From NCBI GenBank assembly GCA_028819295.1, contig JAPPMA010000044.1, forward strand, positions 1 to 55,245: 55,245 nt of DNA, read 5' to 3'. Both the position numbers and the translations under genes were made by a program. The DNA comes from a bacterium (GTDB taxonomy: Bacteria > Actinomycetota > Acidimicrobiia > Acidimicrobiales > Bin134). Position 1 is the stretch's first letter, and the number at the start of each line of letters is the position of its first letter. The notes below the pieces were generated by a model that saw only the letters and a program-made list of their open reading frames with translations, was not told the origin of the DNA and searched no databases. Shown in pieces: positions 1-8,262 of the stretch.

Positions 1-761
1 TCGGCCGGTTCGTCGGCGGCTGGGTCGTCGGCGGCCGGTTCGGCTGGGTCGTCGGTTGTGTCGTCGGCGGCCGGTTCGGCCGGGTCGGCCGGTTCGGCGG
101 CGGTGGTGTCGTCGGCGGTGGTGTCGGCGGTGTCGGCGGTTGTGTCGTCGGCGACCGGTTCGGCCGGGTCGGCCGGTTCGGCTGGGTCGTCGGCGGTGGT
201 GTCGGCCGGTTCGTCGGCGGCTGGTTCGTCGGCGGTGGTGGCGGCTGGGTCGTCGGCGGCTGGGTCGTCGGCGGTGGTGTCGGCCGGTTCGTCGGCGGCT
301 GGGTCGTCGGCGGCCGGTTCGGCTGGGTCGTCGGCGGCCGGTTCGTCGGCGGTTGGGGGCGATTGTCCAACTTCAGGTTCTGGCGCGCAGCCGGTGGGCA
401 CGAGCTGGGTGTCGATGTTGAATCGACAGCGGTAAACGTTGAGCAGTGCCTCCTGGTCGGCAATGAGCTGGTCGCGCGCGGCAACGTCTTGGGCAGTGGG
501 AGTTCCTTCAAAACCGCTCGGCTGGTTGGCGGGTCGAGCCGGGTTACCGTTGAGGCAGCCGGTGGGCACAAGCTGGGTGTCGATGTTGAATCGACAGCGG
601 TAAACGCTGAGCAGGGCCTCCTGGTCGGCAATGAGCTGGTCGCGCACAGCAACGTCTTGGGCGGTTTGGGCGAATGCCGCGCCCGGCGCCGACAGCACCA
701 GCAGGGCACCCAGAACAACCGTTGCCCCACACAGGGCGGCTCCACGACCGGGACAACTCAT
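1..761 (-). CDS. Secreted repeat-rich protein, 3' end off the window (partial)
   Basis: Reading leftward from an ATG at 761-759, the frame stays open to the window edge (about 253 codons). The product starts with a typical Sec signal peptide: a short basic N-terminus, a hydrophobic run near residues 12-27 and an A-F-A-Q cleavage site near residue 31. Residues 35-69 and 91-125 are near-identical repeats containing RDQLIADQEALL and FNIDTQLVPTGC, each with two cysteines. From residue about 135 the chain becomes a low-complexity Asp/Ala/Glu/Pro/Thr tail (PAADDPA, ADTTADD units), which looks like an extended acidic wall- or surface-spanning stretch. I do not recognise the family. The opposite strand also shows open frames here, but they are the low-complexity shadow of this gene. 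Confidence 0.8.
   Translation of the reverse strand, partial: MSCPGRGAALCGATVVLGALLVLSAPGAAFAQTAQDVAVRDQLIADQEALLSVYRCRFNIDTQLVPTGCLNGNPARPANQPSGFEGTPTAQDVAARDQLIADQEALLNVYRCRFNIDTQLVPTGCAPEPEVGQSPPTADEPAADDPAEPAADDPAADEPADTTADDPAADDPAATTADEPAADEPADTTADDPAEPADPAEPVADDTTADTADTTADDTTAAEPADPAEPAADDTTDDPAEPAADDPAADEPA
387..662. repeat. Two ~108-bp direct repeats inside the secreted protein gene
   Basis: Positions 387-494 and 555-662 are near-identical copies exactly 168 bp (56 codons) apart. They encode the duplicated cysteine-containing module of the secreted protein. The few differences are scattered single bases, so the duplication is recent or is kept similar by gene conversion. Confidence 0.85.
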
Positions 762-873
762 AAAGCCGATACATCAATTCAGCAATCACCCACCAGTCAA
801 ATCACGGGGGTGGGGTTGAGTTCTGCCGATGTCGATCTGGCCATCGCCGACCAAGACGATGAGTCGGCTATGG

Positions 874-879
874 TATGAT
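874..879 (+). promoter_or_regulatory. -10 element of a likely leaderless promoter for the AbiE module
   Basis: TATGAT ends six bases before the ATG at 886, so the predicted transcription start falls on the start codon itself. There is no Shine-Dalgarno sequence. The second AbiE module has the same hexamer at the same distance (33654-33659 before ATG 33666), which supports a real, conserved leaderless promoter. Confidence 0.55.
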
Positions 880-885
880 TCCTAC

Positions 886-1596
886 ATGAACAGCAGTGCT
901 GTGGGCGCAGGGCGGCTCAGCGCGTCGGGGACCGCCCGCGCTTGGATTGAGGCGCTTCCCGCCGGCACATGGTTCCGCTCGGCGGCCGTGCCCGGCGAGC
1001 GCCACGTGGTCCGCAACGTGCTCTCGCGGCTCATGGCGGTGGAGAGGCCGATCATCGGCAGGGTGGCGCCCAGCGTCTATTGGCGACAGCCGCCGCCGCG
1101 CCATCCCCGCTACGGGAAAGCCCCAATCCTGACCCACTCGGCTGATTCGGTCCTGGCCCCGCCCGGTTCGGGATACGCAGGCCGCAACGCGCTTCACCGG
1201 ATTGGCTGGTGCAGGCAGATGCCCTACAGGACGACAATAGCGATCCCATACCGGAACTTGACCCCACCCCCTTCGCCGAGCGGCCCCCCAGTTCTTTTCG
1301 TTGAGAGGCATAACAGGCGGCGGCGCGAGCTGAACTGGAACGAGGCGACGCTGCTTGAGGCGGCCTTGTCGTCCGGGCCGGCCGACTATCGCGGCTGGGA
1401 CCACGCCATGTCGTATTTCGACTGGGCCAACGGGTGGATGAAACAGGGAGCCCCCATCCGCAAAGACGCGTTCTTGTGGGCTGCTGACGCGGAGAATCCC
1501 CAGACCAAGTGGCCTGCTGGGGAAGGCTATAACTCGTTCGACTCTGTGATCGGCAGATTGGCGGCAGACCTGCCGGACATAGTGAAGGCCCCATGA
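886..1596 (+). CDS. AbiEi-like antitoxin of a type IV toxin-antitoxin pair
   Basis: 236 aa. The N-terminal part (residues about 15-65) reads as a winged-helix unit followed by a YWR turn, as in AbiEi-type antitoxins. The C-terminal half has the W-x-E-A-T-x-L-E-A segment that is also present in the homologous gene at 33666. In the AbiE system the antitoxin represses its own operon and counteracts the nucleotidyltransferase toxin. The stop overlaps the next gene's start (ATGA, 1593-1596), so the two are translationally coupled, as expected for antitoxin then toxin. The ATG at 886 is chosen because it follows a TATGAT box at leaderless spacing; an upstream in-frame extension to 829 has no support. 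The assignment rests on the partner and on the paralogue. Confidence 0.65.
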   Translation: MNSSAVGAGRLSASGTARAWIEALPAGTWFRSAAVPGERHVVRNVLSRLMAVERPIIGRVAPSVYWRQPPPRHPRYGKAPILTHSADSVLAPPGSGYAGRNALHRIGWCRQMPYRTTIAIPYRNLTPPPSPSGPPVLFVERHNRRRRELNWNEATLLEAALSSGPADYRGWDHAMSYFDWANGWMKQGAPIRKDAFLWAADAENPQTKWPAGEGYNSFDSVIGRLAADLPDIVKAP

Positions 1597-2762
1597 GGCA
1601 CAGACCACTCTGCCTGGCGCTGACGAAGCAGGGCGGTCAGTGCCAAAACTACCGCGATACCTGCCCGATCAGGTCGCACAAGCGAGCAAGCAAGACCCTG
1701 CCTACCGCCCATCTTGGCCGAAGCATCAGCGGCGAGAAGAAATCGGGCGCTCCCCTTGTCGACAATCCATCGCTATTTGAAGATGTGGTAGAGGCGGCAG
1801 CCGACGCATACCACCTCGACAAGAACATGATCGAGCTTGACTATTGGCTGGTCAGATCGCTCCATTCATGGCTTGTCGCCGTGGGCGATCACGCGCTTTC
1901 CCGCGGCTTTCCCAACCCGAACAAGCCAATAGAACTTCAGAGTGTCGGCAGGATGGTGTTTGGGGGCGGCACATCCCTGTCGGCCGCTTGGGGCATTACG
2001 GAGCGCTGGTCGCAGGACATCGACTTGATCCTTGACCCGGCACAGGGGGCAACCCCGAAACAGATGCGGCAGGCGTGCAAAAAGGGGGCAGAGGCCGCGG
2101 CGCGGCGAATCGGCTGCGGTTTCAAGGAAACCAGCAGAAGTCTCGGTCACTATTTCTTTGTTTTCAGGGACCGCGGGCGAGATGAAGTGTCCAGTATCGA
2201 CATTGCCTTCCAGTCCGTCGAGCCTCCGCTGTGGGTCCAGAAAGTCCCTGTGATGTCGATGATCGGGCGGGTCTGCGACCCCGAGGTTCTCGAAGCCCAT
2301 CCAGAGTTGGGCGGGTTCGAGTTCAACACCCTCGGACCCGGCACGACGGCCATGAACAAGCTGCTGGCGCAGACCGAGATGAGCGCGTCCGGCGACTTCG
2401 ACAGTATCCGGGGGCGGGCCAGGGATGTGTACGACCTCGCCTGCATCGCCAGAAGCGCCGAGGATTTCGAGGGGCACATCGGCAGGGACAGCAAGGCGCT
2501 GTTGCGGGCTGCTGAGTCGTGGACGTTCAGGGATTCCAAGAGACCGGAGGATGGCTTCGCCTCCATCAGGTCATTCGACCCGTCCACCCACGAGCACGAG
2601 GCCCTTGCCGAGGGCTATGAGGAAGTCATGAATGGAATGGTGTGGGGGGAGCCCATCCCGTTGGATGAGGCCATCGCCCTCGCGGTGAGCCTCGACCCGG
2701 GCCCGGCAGAGCCGCCGCCCCCGCTAGAGCACGGCCCGCTGGTCGCCTATCCGCGACACTGA
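1593..2762 (+). CDS. AbiEii/AbiGii-family nucleotidyltransferase toxin
   Basis: 389 aa. The DNA polymerase beta-type nucleotidyltransferase core is clear: GGGTSLS at residues 124-130, then RWSQDIDL with D142 and D144 as metal-binding carboxylates, a third carboxylate in SSIDIAF, and the family-typical RARDVYDLA near residue 275. AbiEii proteins transfer nucleotides to targets such as tRNA and cause reversible growth arrest or phage abortive infection. The protein has about 115 extra residues before the core, beginning with C7-x9-C17-x6-C24-x4-H29, a possible zinc-binding module that is also present in the truncated paralogue at 34535. It is co-translated with the upstream antitoxin through ATGA overlap. 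Family confidence is high; the target is unknown. Confidence 0.85.
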   Translation: MRHRPLCLALTKQGGQCQNYRDTCPIRSHKRASKTLPTAHLGRSISGEKKSGAPLVDNPSLFEDVVEAAADAYHLDKNMIELDYWLVRSLHSWLVAVGDHALSRGFPNPNKPIELQSVGRMVFGGGTSLSAAWGITERWSQDIDLILDPAQGATPKQMRQACKKGAEAAARRIGCGFKETSRSLGHYFFVFRDRGRDEVSSIDIAFQSVEPPLWVQKVPVMSMIGRVCDPEVLEAHPELGGFEFNTLGPGTTAMNKLLAQTEMSASGDFDSIRGRARDVYDLACIARSAEDFEGHIGRDSKALLRAAESWTFRDSKRPEDGFASIRSFDPSTHEHEALAEGYEEVMNGMVWGEPIPLDEAIALAVSLDPGPAEPPPPLEHGPLVAYPRH

Positions 2763-2835
2763 ATGCTGGGGTTGAGCAACTCCGCTGTGCCCGGTGAACA
2801 CCACTAGCGGATAGAGTTCTATAGCTGCTGATCTT

Positions 2836-4116
2836 GTGACCGTGACATTTGCCCTCGCCCCCGATCTCGCCAATCTCTCCGTGGCCTACCAAGCCGTTCG
2901 GTCTCACACCGACGCGCTCTCCGCTCCGTTGAGCAACGAGGATCAGTGCATTCAGTCGATGCCCGACGTCAGCCCAACGAAGTGGCACCGAGCCCATGCC
3001 ACCTGGTTCTTCGAGACGTTCCTGCTCAAGCCTCGCTTGCCCGGATACAGCGAGCACGACCCAGCATTCGGCTACCTGTTCAACTCCTACTACGAGGCGG
3101 TCGGTGATCGGCACCCCCGGCCCGAGCGGGGCAACTTGTCTCGGCCCTCGTGCGAGGAGGTGGCCGCCTACCGGGCTCACGTCGACGAGGCCATGGCCGT
3201 GCTCCTGGCCGGTGAGCTCGATCGCGCCGCCGCCGAGATGGTGGCGCTGGGCCTTCACCATGAGCAGCAGCACCAGGAGCTTCTGCTCATGGACATCAAG
3301 CATGTTCTGTCGAGCAACCGGGCGCTGTGGCCCGCCTACTGCGACCTGCCGGCCGCTCCCGGCGGTGAGCCCGCCAACGGGCAGCCGTCGCCCGGGTGGG
3401 TCGGCTTCGACGGCGGAGAGGTGTGGATCGGCCACGACGGCATCGGCTTCGCATTCGACAACGAGGGTCCCCGCCATCGGGCCATCCTGCCCCCATATCA
3501 GTTGGCCGACCGGCTGGTGACCTGCGGGCAGTGGCTGGAGTTCATGGCCGACGGCGGCTACGACACCCCTGCCCTTTGGCTGTCGGACGGCTGGTATCAG
3601 CGGCTGGAGCACGGCTGGGAGGCGCCTTCCTATTGGGACTTCCACCCCGAAGGCGGCTGGAGGGTGTTCACCCTGCATGGCCTCCAGCCGTTGTCGCTCG
3701 ACGAGCCGGTCTGCCACCTCTCGCTCTACGAGGCCGATGCCTTCGCCCGCTGGGCCGGCACCCGGCTCCCCACCGAGGCCGAGTGGGAGCACGCCGCGGC
3801 CGATCAGAGGCCGGAGGGCAATCTGGGCGACAATGGCCGGTGGCACCCCGCCCCCGCCCCATCCGGCAGCGGCCTCCGCCAGCTGTTCGGAGACGTGTGG
3901 GAGTGGACCGCCAGCCCGTACGGCCCCTACCCCGGGTTCCGCCCTGCGCCGGGCGCAGTCGGGGAGTACAACGGCAAGTTCATGGTCAACCAGTTCGTGC
4001 TCCGGGGCGGCGCCTGCGTGACTCCACCGGGGCATATTCGAGCCACCTACCGCAACTTCTTCCACCCCCATACCCGGTGGCACTTCTCCGGGATGCGCCT
4101 GGCTCGAGACGCATGA
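2836..4116 (+). CDS. egtB: Hercynine oxygenase EgtB (ergothioneine biosynthesis)
   Basis: 426 aa, normal length. Non-haem iron sulfoxide synthase that joins hercynine to a thiol (gamma-glutamylcysteine or cysteine) using O2. The N-terminal DinB-like domain carries the iron ligands: H51 in WHRAH and the H-x3-H-x-E motif H142/H146/E148 in HHEQQHQE. The C-terminal formylglycine-generating-enzyme-like domain shows GDVWEWT and LRGGAC. The GTG start at 2836 is the first plausible start and gives the family N-terminus. egtD lies immediately downstream. I find no egtA, egtC or egtE in the window, so the thiol donor cannot be read from here. Confidence 0.95.
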   Translation: MTVTFALAPDLANLSVAYQAVRSHTDALSAPLSNEDQCIQSMPDVSPTKWHRAHATWFFETFLLKPRLPGYSEHDPAFGYLFNSYYEAVGDRHPRPERGNLSRPSCEEVAAYRAHVDEAMAVLLAGELDRAAAEMVALGLHHEQQHQELLLMDIKHVLSSNRALWPAYCDLPAAPGGEPANGQPSPGWVGFDGGEVWIGHDGIGFAFDNEGPRHRAILPPYQLADRLVTCGQWLEFMADGGYDTPALWLSDGWYQRLEHGWEAPSYWDFHPEGGWRVFTLHGLQPLSLDEPVCHLSLYEADAFARWAGTRLPTEAEWEHAAADQRPEGNLGDNGRWHPAPAPSGSGLRQLFGDVWEWTASPYGPYPGFRPAPGAVGEYNGKFMVNQFVLRGGACVTPPGHIRATYRNFFHPHTRWHFSGMRLARDA

Positions 4117-4178
4117 TGGTCGAGCCGGTTGTCGCAGGACTCCTGACTCGAGACGCATGATGGTCGAGCCGGTTGTCG
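4103..4178 (+). repeat. 32-bp direct repeat, 44-bp period, across the egtB/egtD junction
   Basis: Copies at 4103-4134 and 4147-4178 are identical and begin CTCGAGACGCATGATGGTCG. Each contains the ATGATGG in which an upstream stop (TGA) overlaps a start (ATG). The simplest history is a 44-bp tandem duplication of an original ATGA overlap between egtB and egtD. Confidence 0.9.
4113..4160 (+). other. 15-codon mini-ORF bridging egtB and egtD
   Basis: The ATG at 4113 overlaps the egtB stop (ATGA, 4113-4116). The frame runs 15 codons and its TGA (4158-4160) overlaps the egtD start at 4157 in the same way. Its N-terminus copies that of EgtD (MMVEPVV) and its end copies that of EgtB (RDA). It probably acts as a translational relay rather than as a functional peptide. 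Confidence 0.6.
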
Positions 4179-5134
4179 AGATCCACCTGGGTCGGGCCTG
4201 GATCGACCAAGCGCTTCGGGCCGATGTGGCCCAGGGTCTTGTCTCCCAGCCCAAGGAACTGCCCCCCAAGTGGTTCTACGACGACCGGGGCAGCGAGTTG
4301 TTCGACCAGATCACCCGACTGCCCGACTATTACCCCACCCGCCGGGAGCGGGAGATCCTCGAACGGGAGATGGAAGTGATCGCCGAGCGGTCGGGGGCAG
4401 ACACCGTGGTGGAACTGGGTTCGGGCACCTCGGAGAAGACCCGGATCGTGCTGGACGCCTTGAGGGCCACCGGGAGGCTCCGCCGCTACGTGCCGTTCGA
4501 CAACAGCGAGGCCACTCTGCGAAACGCGGCTGCGGAGCTAGCCGCGGCCTATGAGGGCCTGGCCGTCCACGGGGTGGTGGGAGACTTCGAGCACCACTTG
4601 GGTCACATTCCCGATGGCGGCTGCCGGTTGGTCATGCTCTTGGGCGGCACCATCGGGAACTTCCCCCCGGCATCCCGCAAGGACTTTCTGGCTGCGGTGG
4701 CCAATGCCATGGCACCGGGCGACACCTTCCTTTTGGGTTTCGACCTGGTGAAGGATCTCGACCGGCTGATTGCGGCCTACGACGACCCTGAGGGGGTGAC
4801 CGCCGCGTTCAACCGCAACGTGCTGTCGGTGATCAACAACCGCCTCGGCGCCGACTTCGACTTGGGGCAGTTCGAGCACGAAGCGCGTTTTAACGCTGAA
4901 GAGGAGTGGGTCGAGATGTGGCTGCGCTCCCGCTGCGCTCAGCGGGTGACCATCAACGGCTTGGGCATGACCGTTGACTTTGCCCAAGGCGAGCGCGTGC
5001 GGACAGAGGTCAGCGCCAAGTTCCGTTCCGAGAACATCGGCCCTGAGCTAGCTGGTGTGGGCCTGACCATGGAGCGCCTGTGGACCGACGCCCAAGACGA
5101 CTACGCCCTCACCTTGTCTCGCATGGTGGGCTAG
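4157..5134 (+). CDS. egtD: L-histidine N-alpha-methyltransferase EgtD
   Basis: 325 aa, full length. It trimethylates histidine to hercynine with SAM, the step before EgtB. Visible motifs are the N-terminal [13 protein letters not shown] segment (residues about 37-49) that frames the histidine site, the SAM-binding motif [11 protein letters not shown] (residues about 85-95), and LLGGTIGNF in the core. The start at 4157 is the second copy of the duplicated ATGATGG; the first copy (4113) runs into a stop after 15 codons. The egtB-egtD pair without the remaining egt genes is a common minimal arrangement. Confidence 0.95.
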   Translation: MMVEPVVEIHLGRAWIDQALRADVAQGLVSQPKELPPKWFYDDRGSELFDQITRLPDYYPTRREREILEREMEVIAERSGADTVVELGSGTSEKTRIVLDALRATGRLRRYVPFDNSEATLRNAAAELAAAYEGLAVHGVVGDFEHHLGHIPDGGCRLVMLLGGTIGNFPPASRKDFLAAVANAMAPGDTFLLGFDLVKDLDRLIAAYDDPEGVTAAFNRNVLSVINNRLGADFDLGQFEHEARFNAEEEWVEMWLRSRCAQRVTINGLGMTVDFAQGERVRTEVSAKFRSENIGPELAGVGLTMERLWTDAQDDYALTLSRMVG

Positions 5135-5169
5135 GGTCTGTCTGTAAGCCACGCCGATGGAGTAGGCCT

Positions 5170-6456
5170 TTGCCAGCAACGGTGGTCGTCGGGACGCAAT
5201 GGGGGGACGAGGGCAAAGGCAAGTTCACCGACCTCCTAGCCCGCGACATGGACATGGTGGTGCGCTATCAGGGCGGCCACAACGCCGGTCACACCCTGGT
5301 GGTGGACGAGGAGGTGTTCAAGCTTCAGCTCGTTCCCAGCGGGGTGCTCTATCCCCATGTGACCCCGGTTATCGGCAACGGCGTGGTGATCGATCCCACC
5401 GTGCTCATCGACGAGATGGGCCGCCTGACTGAGGCGGGAGTGGACTGCGGCAAGCTGAGAGTCAGCGGCAACGCCCATCTCATCTTCCCCTACCACCAGG
5501 CGCTGGACGTGGTGGCCGAGCGGCATCTGGGCCGCAACAAGCTGGGCACCACCAAGCGGGGCATCGGTCCCGCCTACGCCGACAAGGCGGCTCGGGTGGG
5601 ACTGCGGGTGCAAGACCTGCTCGATCCCAAGATTTTCCGGGAGAAGCTCGGCGTGGTGCTGCACGAGAAGAACCCGATGCTGGCCAAGGTGTACAACCGG
5701 CTGCCGTTCGACCTCGACACGGTGGCCGGCCAGTACCTCGAGGAGTGCCGTCCACGCCTGGAGCCCCATATCGCCGACACCGTGGGGCTGCTCCACGATG
5801 GCTTGGAAGCAGGCCAGAACGTGCTGTTCGAGGGGGCCCAGGCCATGTATTTGGATCTCGATCACGGCACCTACCCGTTCGTCACCTCCTCCAACCCGGT
5901 GGCCGGCGGGGCCTGCGTGGGCGCGGGGATCGGGCCCCGCCACATCGATCGGGTGATCGGGGTGACCAAGGCGTACATCAGCCGGGTGGGCTCAGGACCG
6001 TTTCCCAGCGAGCTGACCGACGAAGTCGGCGACCACCTGGTGGACGTGGGCCGGGAGTACGGCACCAACACCAAGCGCCGCCGCCGCTGCGGCTGGCTCG
6101 ACACCGTGATGCTGCGCCACGCGGTGCGGGTGAACTCCCTGTCGGATTTGGCCATCACCAAGCTCGACGTGCTGGATGCCCTCGATCCGATCAGGGTGTG
6201 CGTGGCCTACGAGGTGGACGGCGAGCGCCGCACCTCGATGCCCTACCACCAGTCGGAGATCCACCGGGCCGTGCCGATCTATGAGGAGCTGCCCGGCTGG
6301 TGTGCCGATTTGAGCGGGGTCGGCGATCGCTCGGAGCTGCCCCGGCAGGCCGAGGACTACCTGTGCTTCATCGAGGAACAGGCCGGTGTGCCCGCCACCT
6401 TGGTCGGCGTGGGTCCCGGCCGAGACCAGTTCATCACCTTCGGCCCGGTTCCATGA
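5170..6456 (+). CDS. purA: Adenylosuccinate synthetase
   Basis: 428 aa. GTP-dependent condensation of IMP with aspartate, the first committed step to AMP. The N-terminal [11 protein letters not shown] motif with catalytic D13 and the GGHNAGHT motif around residues 37-44 are intact, and the C-terminal base-recognition region is complete. The TTG at 5170 is chosen because it gives the family-standard N-terminus MPATVVVG; a longer in-frame start at 5080 would add an unrelated tail overlapping egtD. A purine-rich GGAGTAGG lies about 6 bases upstream. It opens the pur block. Confidence 0.95.
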   Translation: MPATVVVGTQWGDEGKGKFTDLLARDMDMVVRYQGGHNAGHTLVVDEEVFKLQLVPSGVLYPHVTPVIGNGVVIDPTVLIDEMGRLTEAGVDCGKLRVSGNAHLIFPYHQALDVVAERHLGRNKLGTTKRGIGPAYADKAARVGLRVQDLLDPKIFREKLGVVLHEKNPMLAKVYNRLPFDLDTVAGQYLEECRPRLEPHIADTVGLLHDGLEAGQNVLFEGAQAMYLDLDHGTYPFVTSSNPVAGGACVGAGIGPRHIDRVIGVTKAYISRVGSGPFPSELTDEVGDHLVDVGREYGTNTKRRRRCGWLDTVMLRHAVRVNSLSDLAITKLDVLDALDPIRVCVAYEVDGERRTSMPYHQSEIHRAVPIYEELPGWCADLSGVGDRSELPRQAEDYLCFIEEQAGVPATLVGVGPGRDQFITFGPVP

Positions 6457-6520
6457 GGGTTCCTGGCGTGGGTCGGCGTGTCGGGCCGGCCGCAATCGTT
6501 GGGCGGGCAGGGTCGGTGCC

Positions 6521-7792
6521 ATGAGAGTCTGCGTAGTCGGCAGCGGGGGACGTGAGCATGCGCTTGCCCACGTGTTGAGTAGGTCGTGCTACGTGGTGGT
6601 CACCCCCGGCAACCCCGGCATCGCCGGTTCTGTCGGCGCACCAGCAACCGAGATCGAAGCCGATCTGTATGTGATCGGCCCGGAGGCCCCGTTGGTGGAC
6701 GGCTTGGCCGACGAATTGAGGGCGGCGGGCCGGCTGGTGTTCGGCCCCGGCGCCGACGGCGCCCTCTTGGAGGGGTCCAAAGCGTGGATGAAGGAACTTC
6801 TGCTGGCCGCCGGAGTGCCAACTGCGGATCACGGCTCGTTCACCGAGCCGGAGGCGGCTATCCGCTTTCTTGACGGTATGGGCGATCTCTTCGTGATCAA
6901 GACCGACGGCCTGGCCGCGGGCAAGGGGGTGCTGGTTACCGAGGATCGGGCCGAGGCTTGCGATGCGGTGCGGGCCTACCTGTCGGGGGAGGCCTTCGGC
7001 GACGCCGGGCGCCGGGTGGTGATCGAAGAGGGCCTCTCCGGCCCCGAGCTGTCGGTGCTGGCCGTGTGCGACGGCCATCGGGCGGCGCCGTTGGCCCCAG
7101 CCCAGGATTTCAAGCGCATCGGCGAGGGTGACGCCGGCCCCAACACCGGAGGCATGGGGGCGTACTCCCCGGTGCCGGTGGCCGGCGCCGATGCAGTGGA
7201 CGAAGTGATGGACAAGGCGGTGCTGCCCACACTGGGCGAGCTTCAGCGGCGGGGCATCGACTATCGGGGTGTGCTCTATGCCGGACTCATGCTCACCCCC
7301 CAGGGCTTGAGGGTGCTGGAGTACAACGTGCGCTTCGGCGACCCCGAAGCCCAGGTGGTGCTGCCCCGGCTGAGGTCTGATCTGGCCGACCTGTTGGCGG
7401 GCGCAGCAGCCGGATCGCTGAAGGACGATCCGGTCTACGGCGATGACGCCGCCGTGACGGTGGTGTGCGCCTCCGAGGGCTATCCCACTTCCCCCCGCAC
7501 CGGCGACCTCATCGCTGGAATCGAGGCGGCCAACACCGAAGTTGGGGTGACGGTGTTCTGCGCGGGGGTGGCATCGGCCTTTGAAGGAAGCAACGGCGCT
7601 GAATTGCCTGTTCAAAGCGGCCAGAGTTTGGTGACCGCAGGGGGCCGGGTGCTCAATATCACCGGGCAGGGACCCGACTTGGCCACGGCCCGGGATCGGG
7701 CCTATGCCGGGGTCACCCACATTGACTGGCCGGGCCGCTACGTTCGCTTTGACATCGCCGCCGAGGCGGCGGCAAGCGTTTCAAAGGGATAG
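6521..7792 (+). CDS. purD: Phosphoribosylamine-glycine ligase (GAR synthetase)
   Basis: 423 aa. ATP-grasp ligase forming GAR from phosphoribosylamine, glycine and ATP. The N-terminus MRVCVVGSGGREHAL is the family hallmark. The ATP-grasp region includes KTDGLAAGKGV, PNTGGMGAYSP and YNVRFGDPEAQ. The ATG at 6521 gives the standard start; the extension back to 6386 overlaps purA and is not credible. It ends five bases before purE. Confidence 0.96.
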   Translation: MRVCVVGSGGREHALAHVLSRSCYVVVTPGNPGIAGSVGAPATEIEADLYVIGPEAPLVDGLADELRAAGRLVFGPGADGALLEGSKAWMKELLLAAGVPTADHGSFTEPEAAIRFLDGMGDLFVIKTDGLAAGKGVLVTEDRAEACDAVRAYLSGEAFGDAGRRVVIEEGLSGPELSVLAVCDGHRAAPLAPAQDFKRIGEGDAGPNTGGMGAYSPVPVAGADAVDEVMDKAVLPTLGELQRRGIDYRGVLYAGLMLTPQGLRVLEYNVRFGDPEAQVVLPRLRSDLADLLAGAAAGSLKDDPVYGDDAAVTVVCASEGYPTSPRTGDLIAGIEAANTEVGVTVFCAGVASAFEGSNGAELPVQSGQSLVTAGGRVLNITGQGPDLATARDRAYAGVTHIDWPGRYVRFDIAAEAAASVSKG

Positions 7793-7797
7793 GTGAA

Positions 7798-8253
7798 ATG
7801 AGCTTGAGAGTTGCCGTGATCATGGGGTCTTCCAGCGACGAGGACACCATGGCCCCGGCCCGCACCACGCTGGAGCAATTCGGGGTGGAGTGCCACTGGG
7901 AGGTCATGTCGGCCCACCGCACGCCGGAGAAGGTCCGCCGGTTCGTGGCCGGGGCTCGCGATGCCGGGTTCGGGGCCATCATCTGCGGTGCGGGTATGGC
8001 CGCCCACTTGGCCGGGGCCACCGCGGCCCAAACCACCCTTCCGGTGATCGGCGTTCCCTTGGCCGGCGGAGCACTGAACGGAGTGGACTCCCTGTATTCC
8101 ACCGTGCAGATGCCCAAGGGGATTCCGGTGGCCACCGTCGCCATCAACGGCGCCATGAACGCCGCTCTGCTGGCCATTCAGATTCTGGCGGTGACCGATT
8201 CCAAGCTGGCCGATCAACTAACGGCTCATCGCTCTGAGATGGCCGGTGGCTGA
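7798..8253 (+). CDS. purE: N5-carboxyaminoimidazole ribonucleotide mutase
   Basis: 151 aa, class I PurE. Interconverts NCAIR and CAIR. The N-terminus has the MGSSSDEDTM phosphate loop, followed by SAHRTPEKV and the GAGMAAHLAG loop, all intact. Class I PurE normally works with PurK, which is not in this window. It is packed between purD and purB, consistent with an operon. Confidence 0.95.
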   Translation: MSLRVAVIMGSSSDEDTMAPARTTLEQFGVECHWEVMSAHRTPEKVRRFVAGARDAGFGAIICGAGMAAHLAGATAAQTTLPVIGVPLAGGALNGVDSLYSTVQMPKGIPVATVAINGAMNAALLAIQILAVTDSKLADQLTAHRSEMAGG

Positions 8254-8262
8254 CAAGGACTC

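Noticed and set aside
1-360. Possible CRISPR-like or satellite array
   Set aside because: The short GTCGGCGGC-type units are irregular, in frame and codon-based, with no unique spacers; they encode the acidic tail.
56-435. Rightward frames rich in Arg or in Ala/Ser/Gly/Val
   Set aside because: They are the complement of the low-complexity tail of the leftward secreted protein, which has a signal peptide and natural modules; these frames have neither.
868-1608. Long leftward frame opposite the AbiEi-like gene
   Set aside because: Arg/Gly/His-rich shadow composition, no domain; the plus-strand gene has a paralogue and coupled partner.
2626-4269. 547-codon leftward frame opposite egtB
   Set aside because: Antisense shadow in high-GC DNA; egtB motifs on the plus strand are unmistakable.
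6434-7720. 428-codon leftward frame opposite purD
   Set aside because: Shadow of a conserved housekeeping gene with His/Gly-rich composition.
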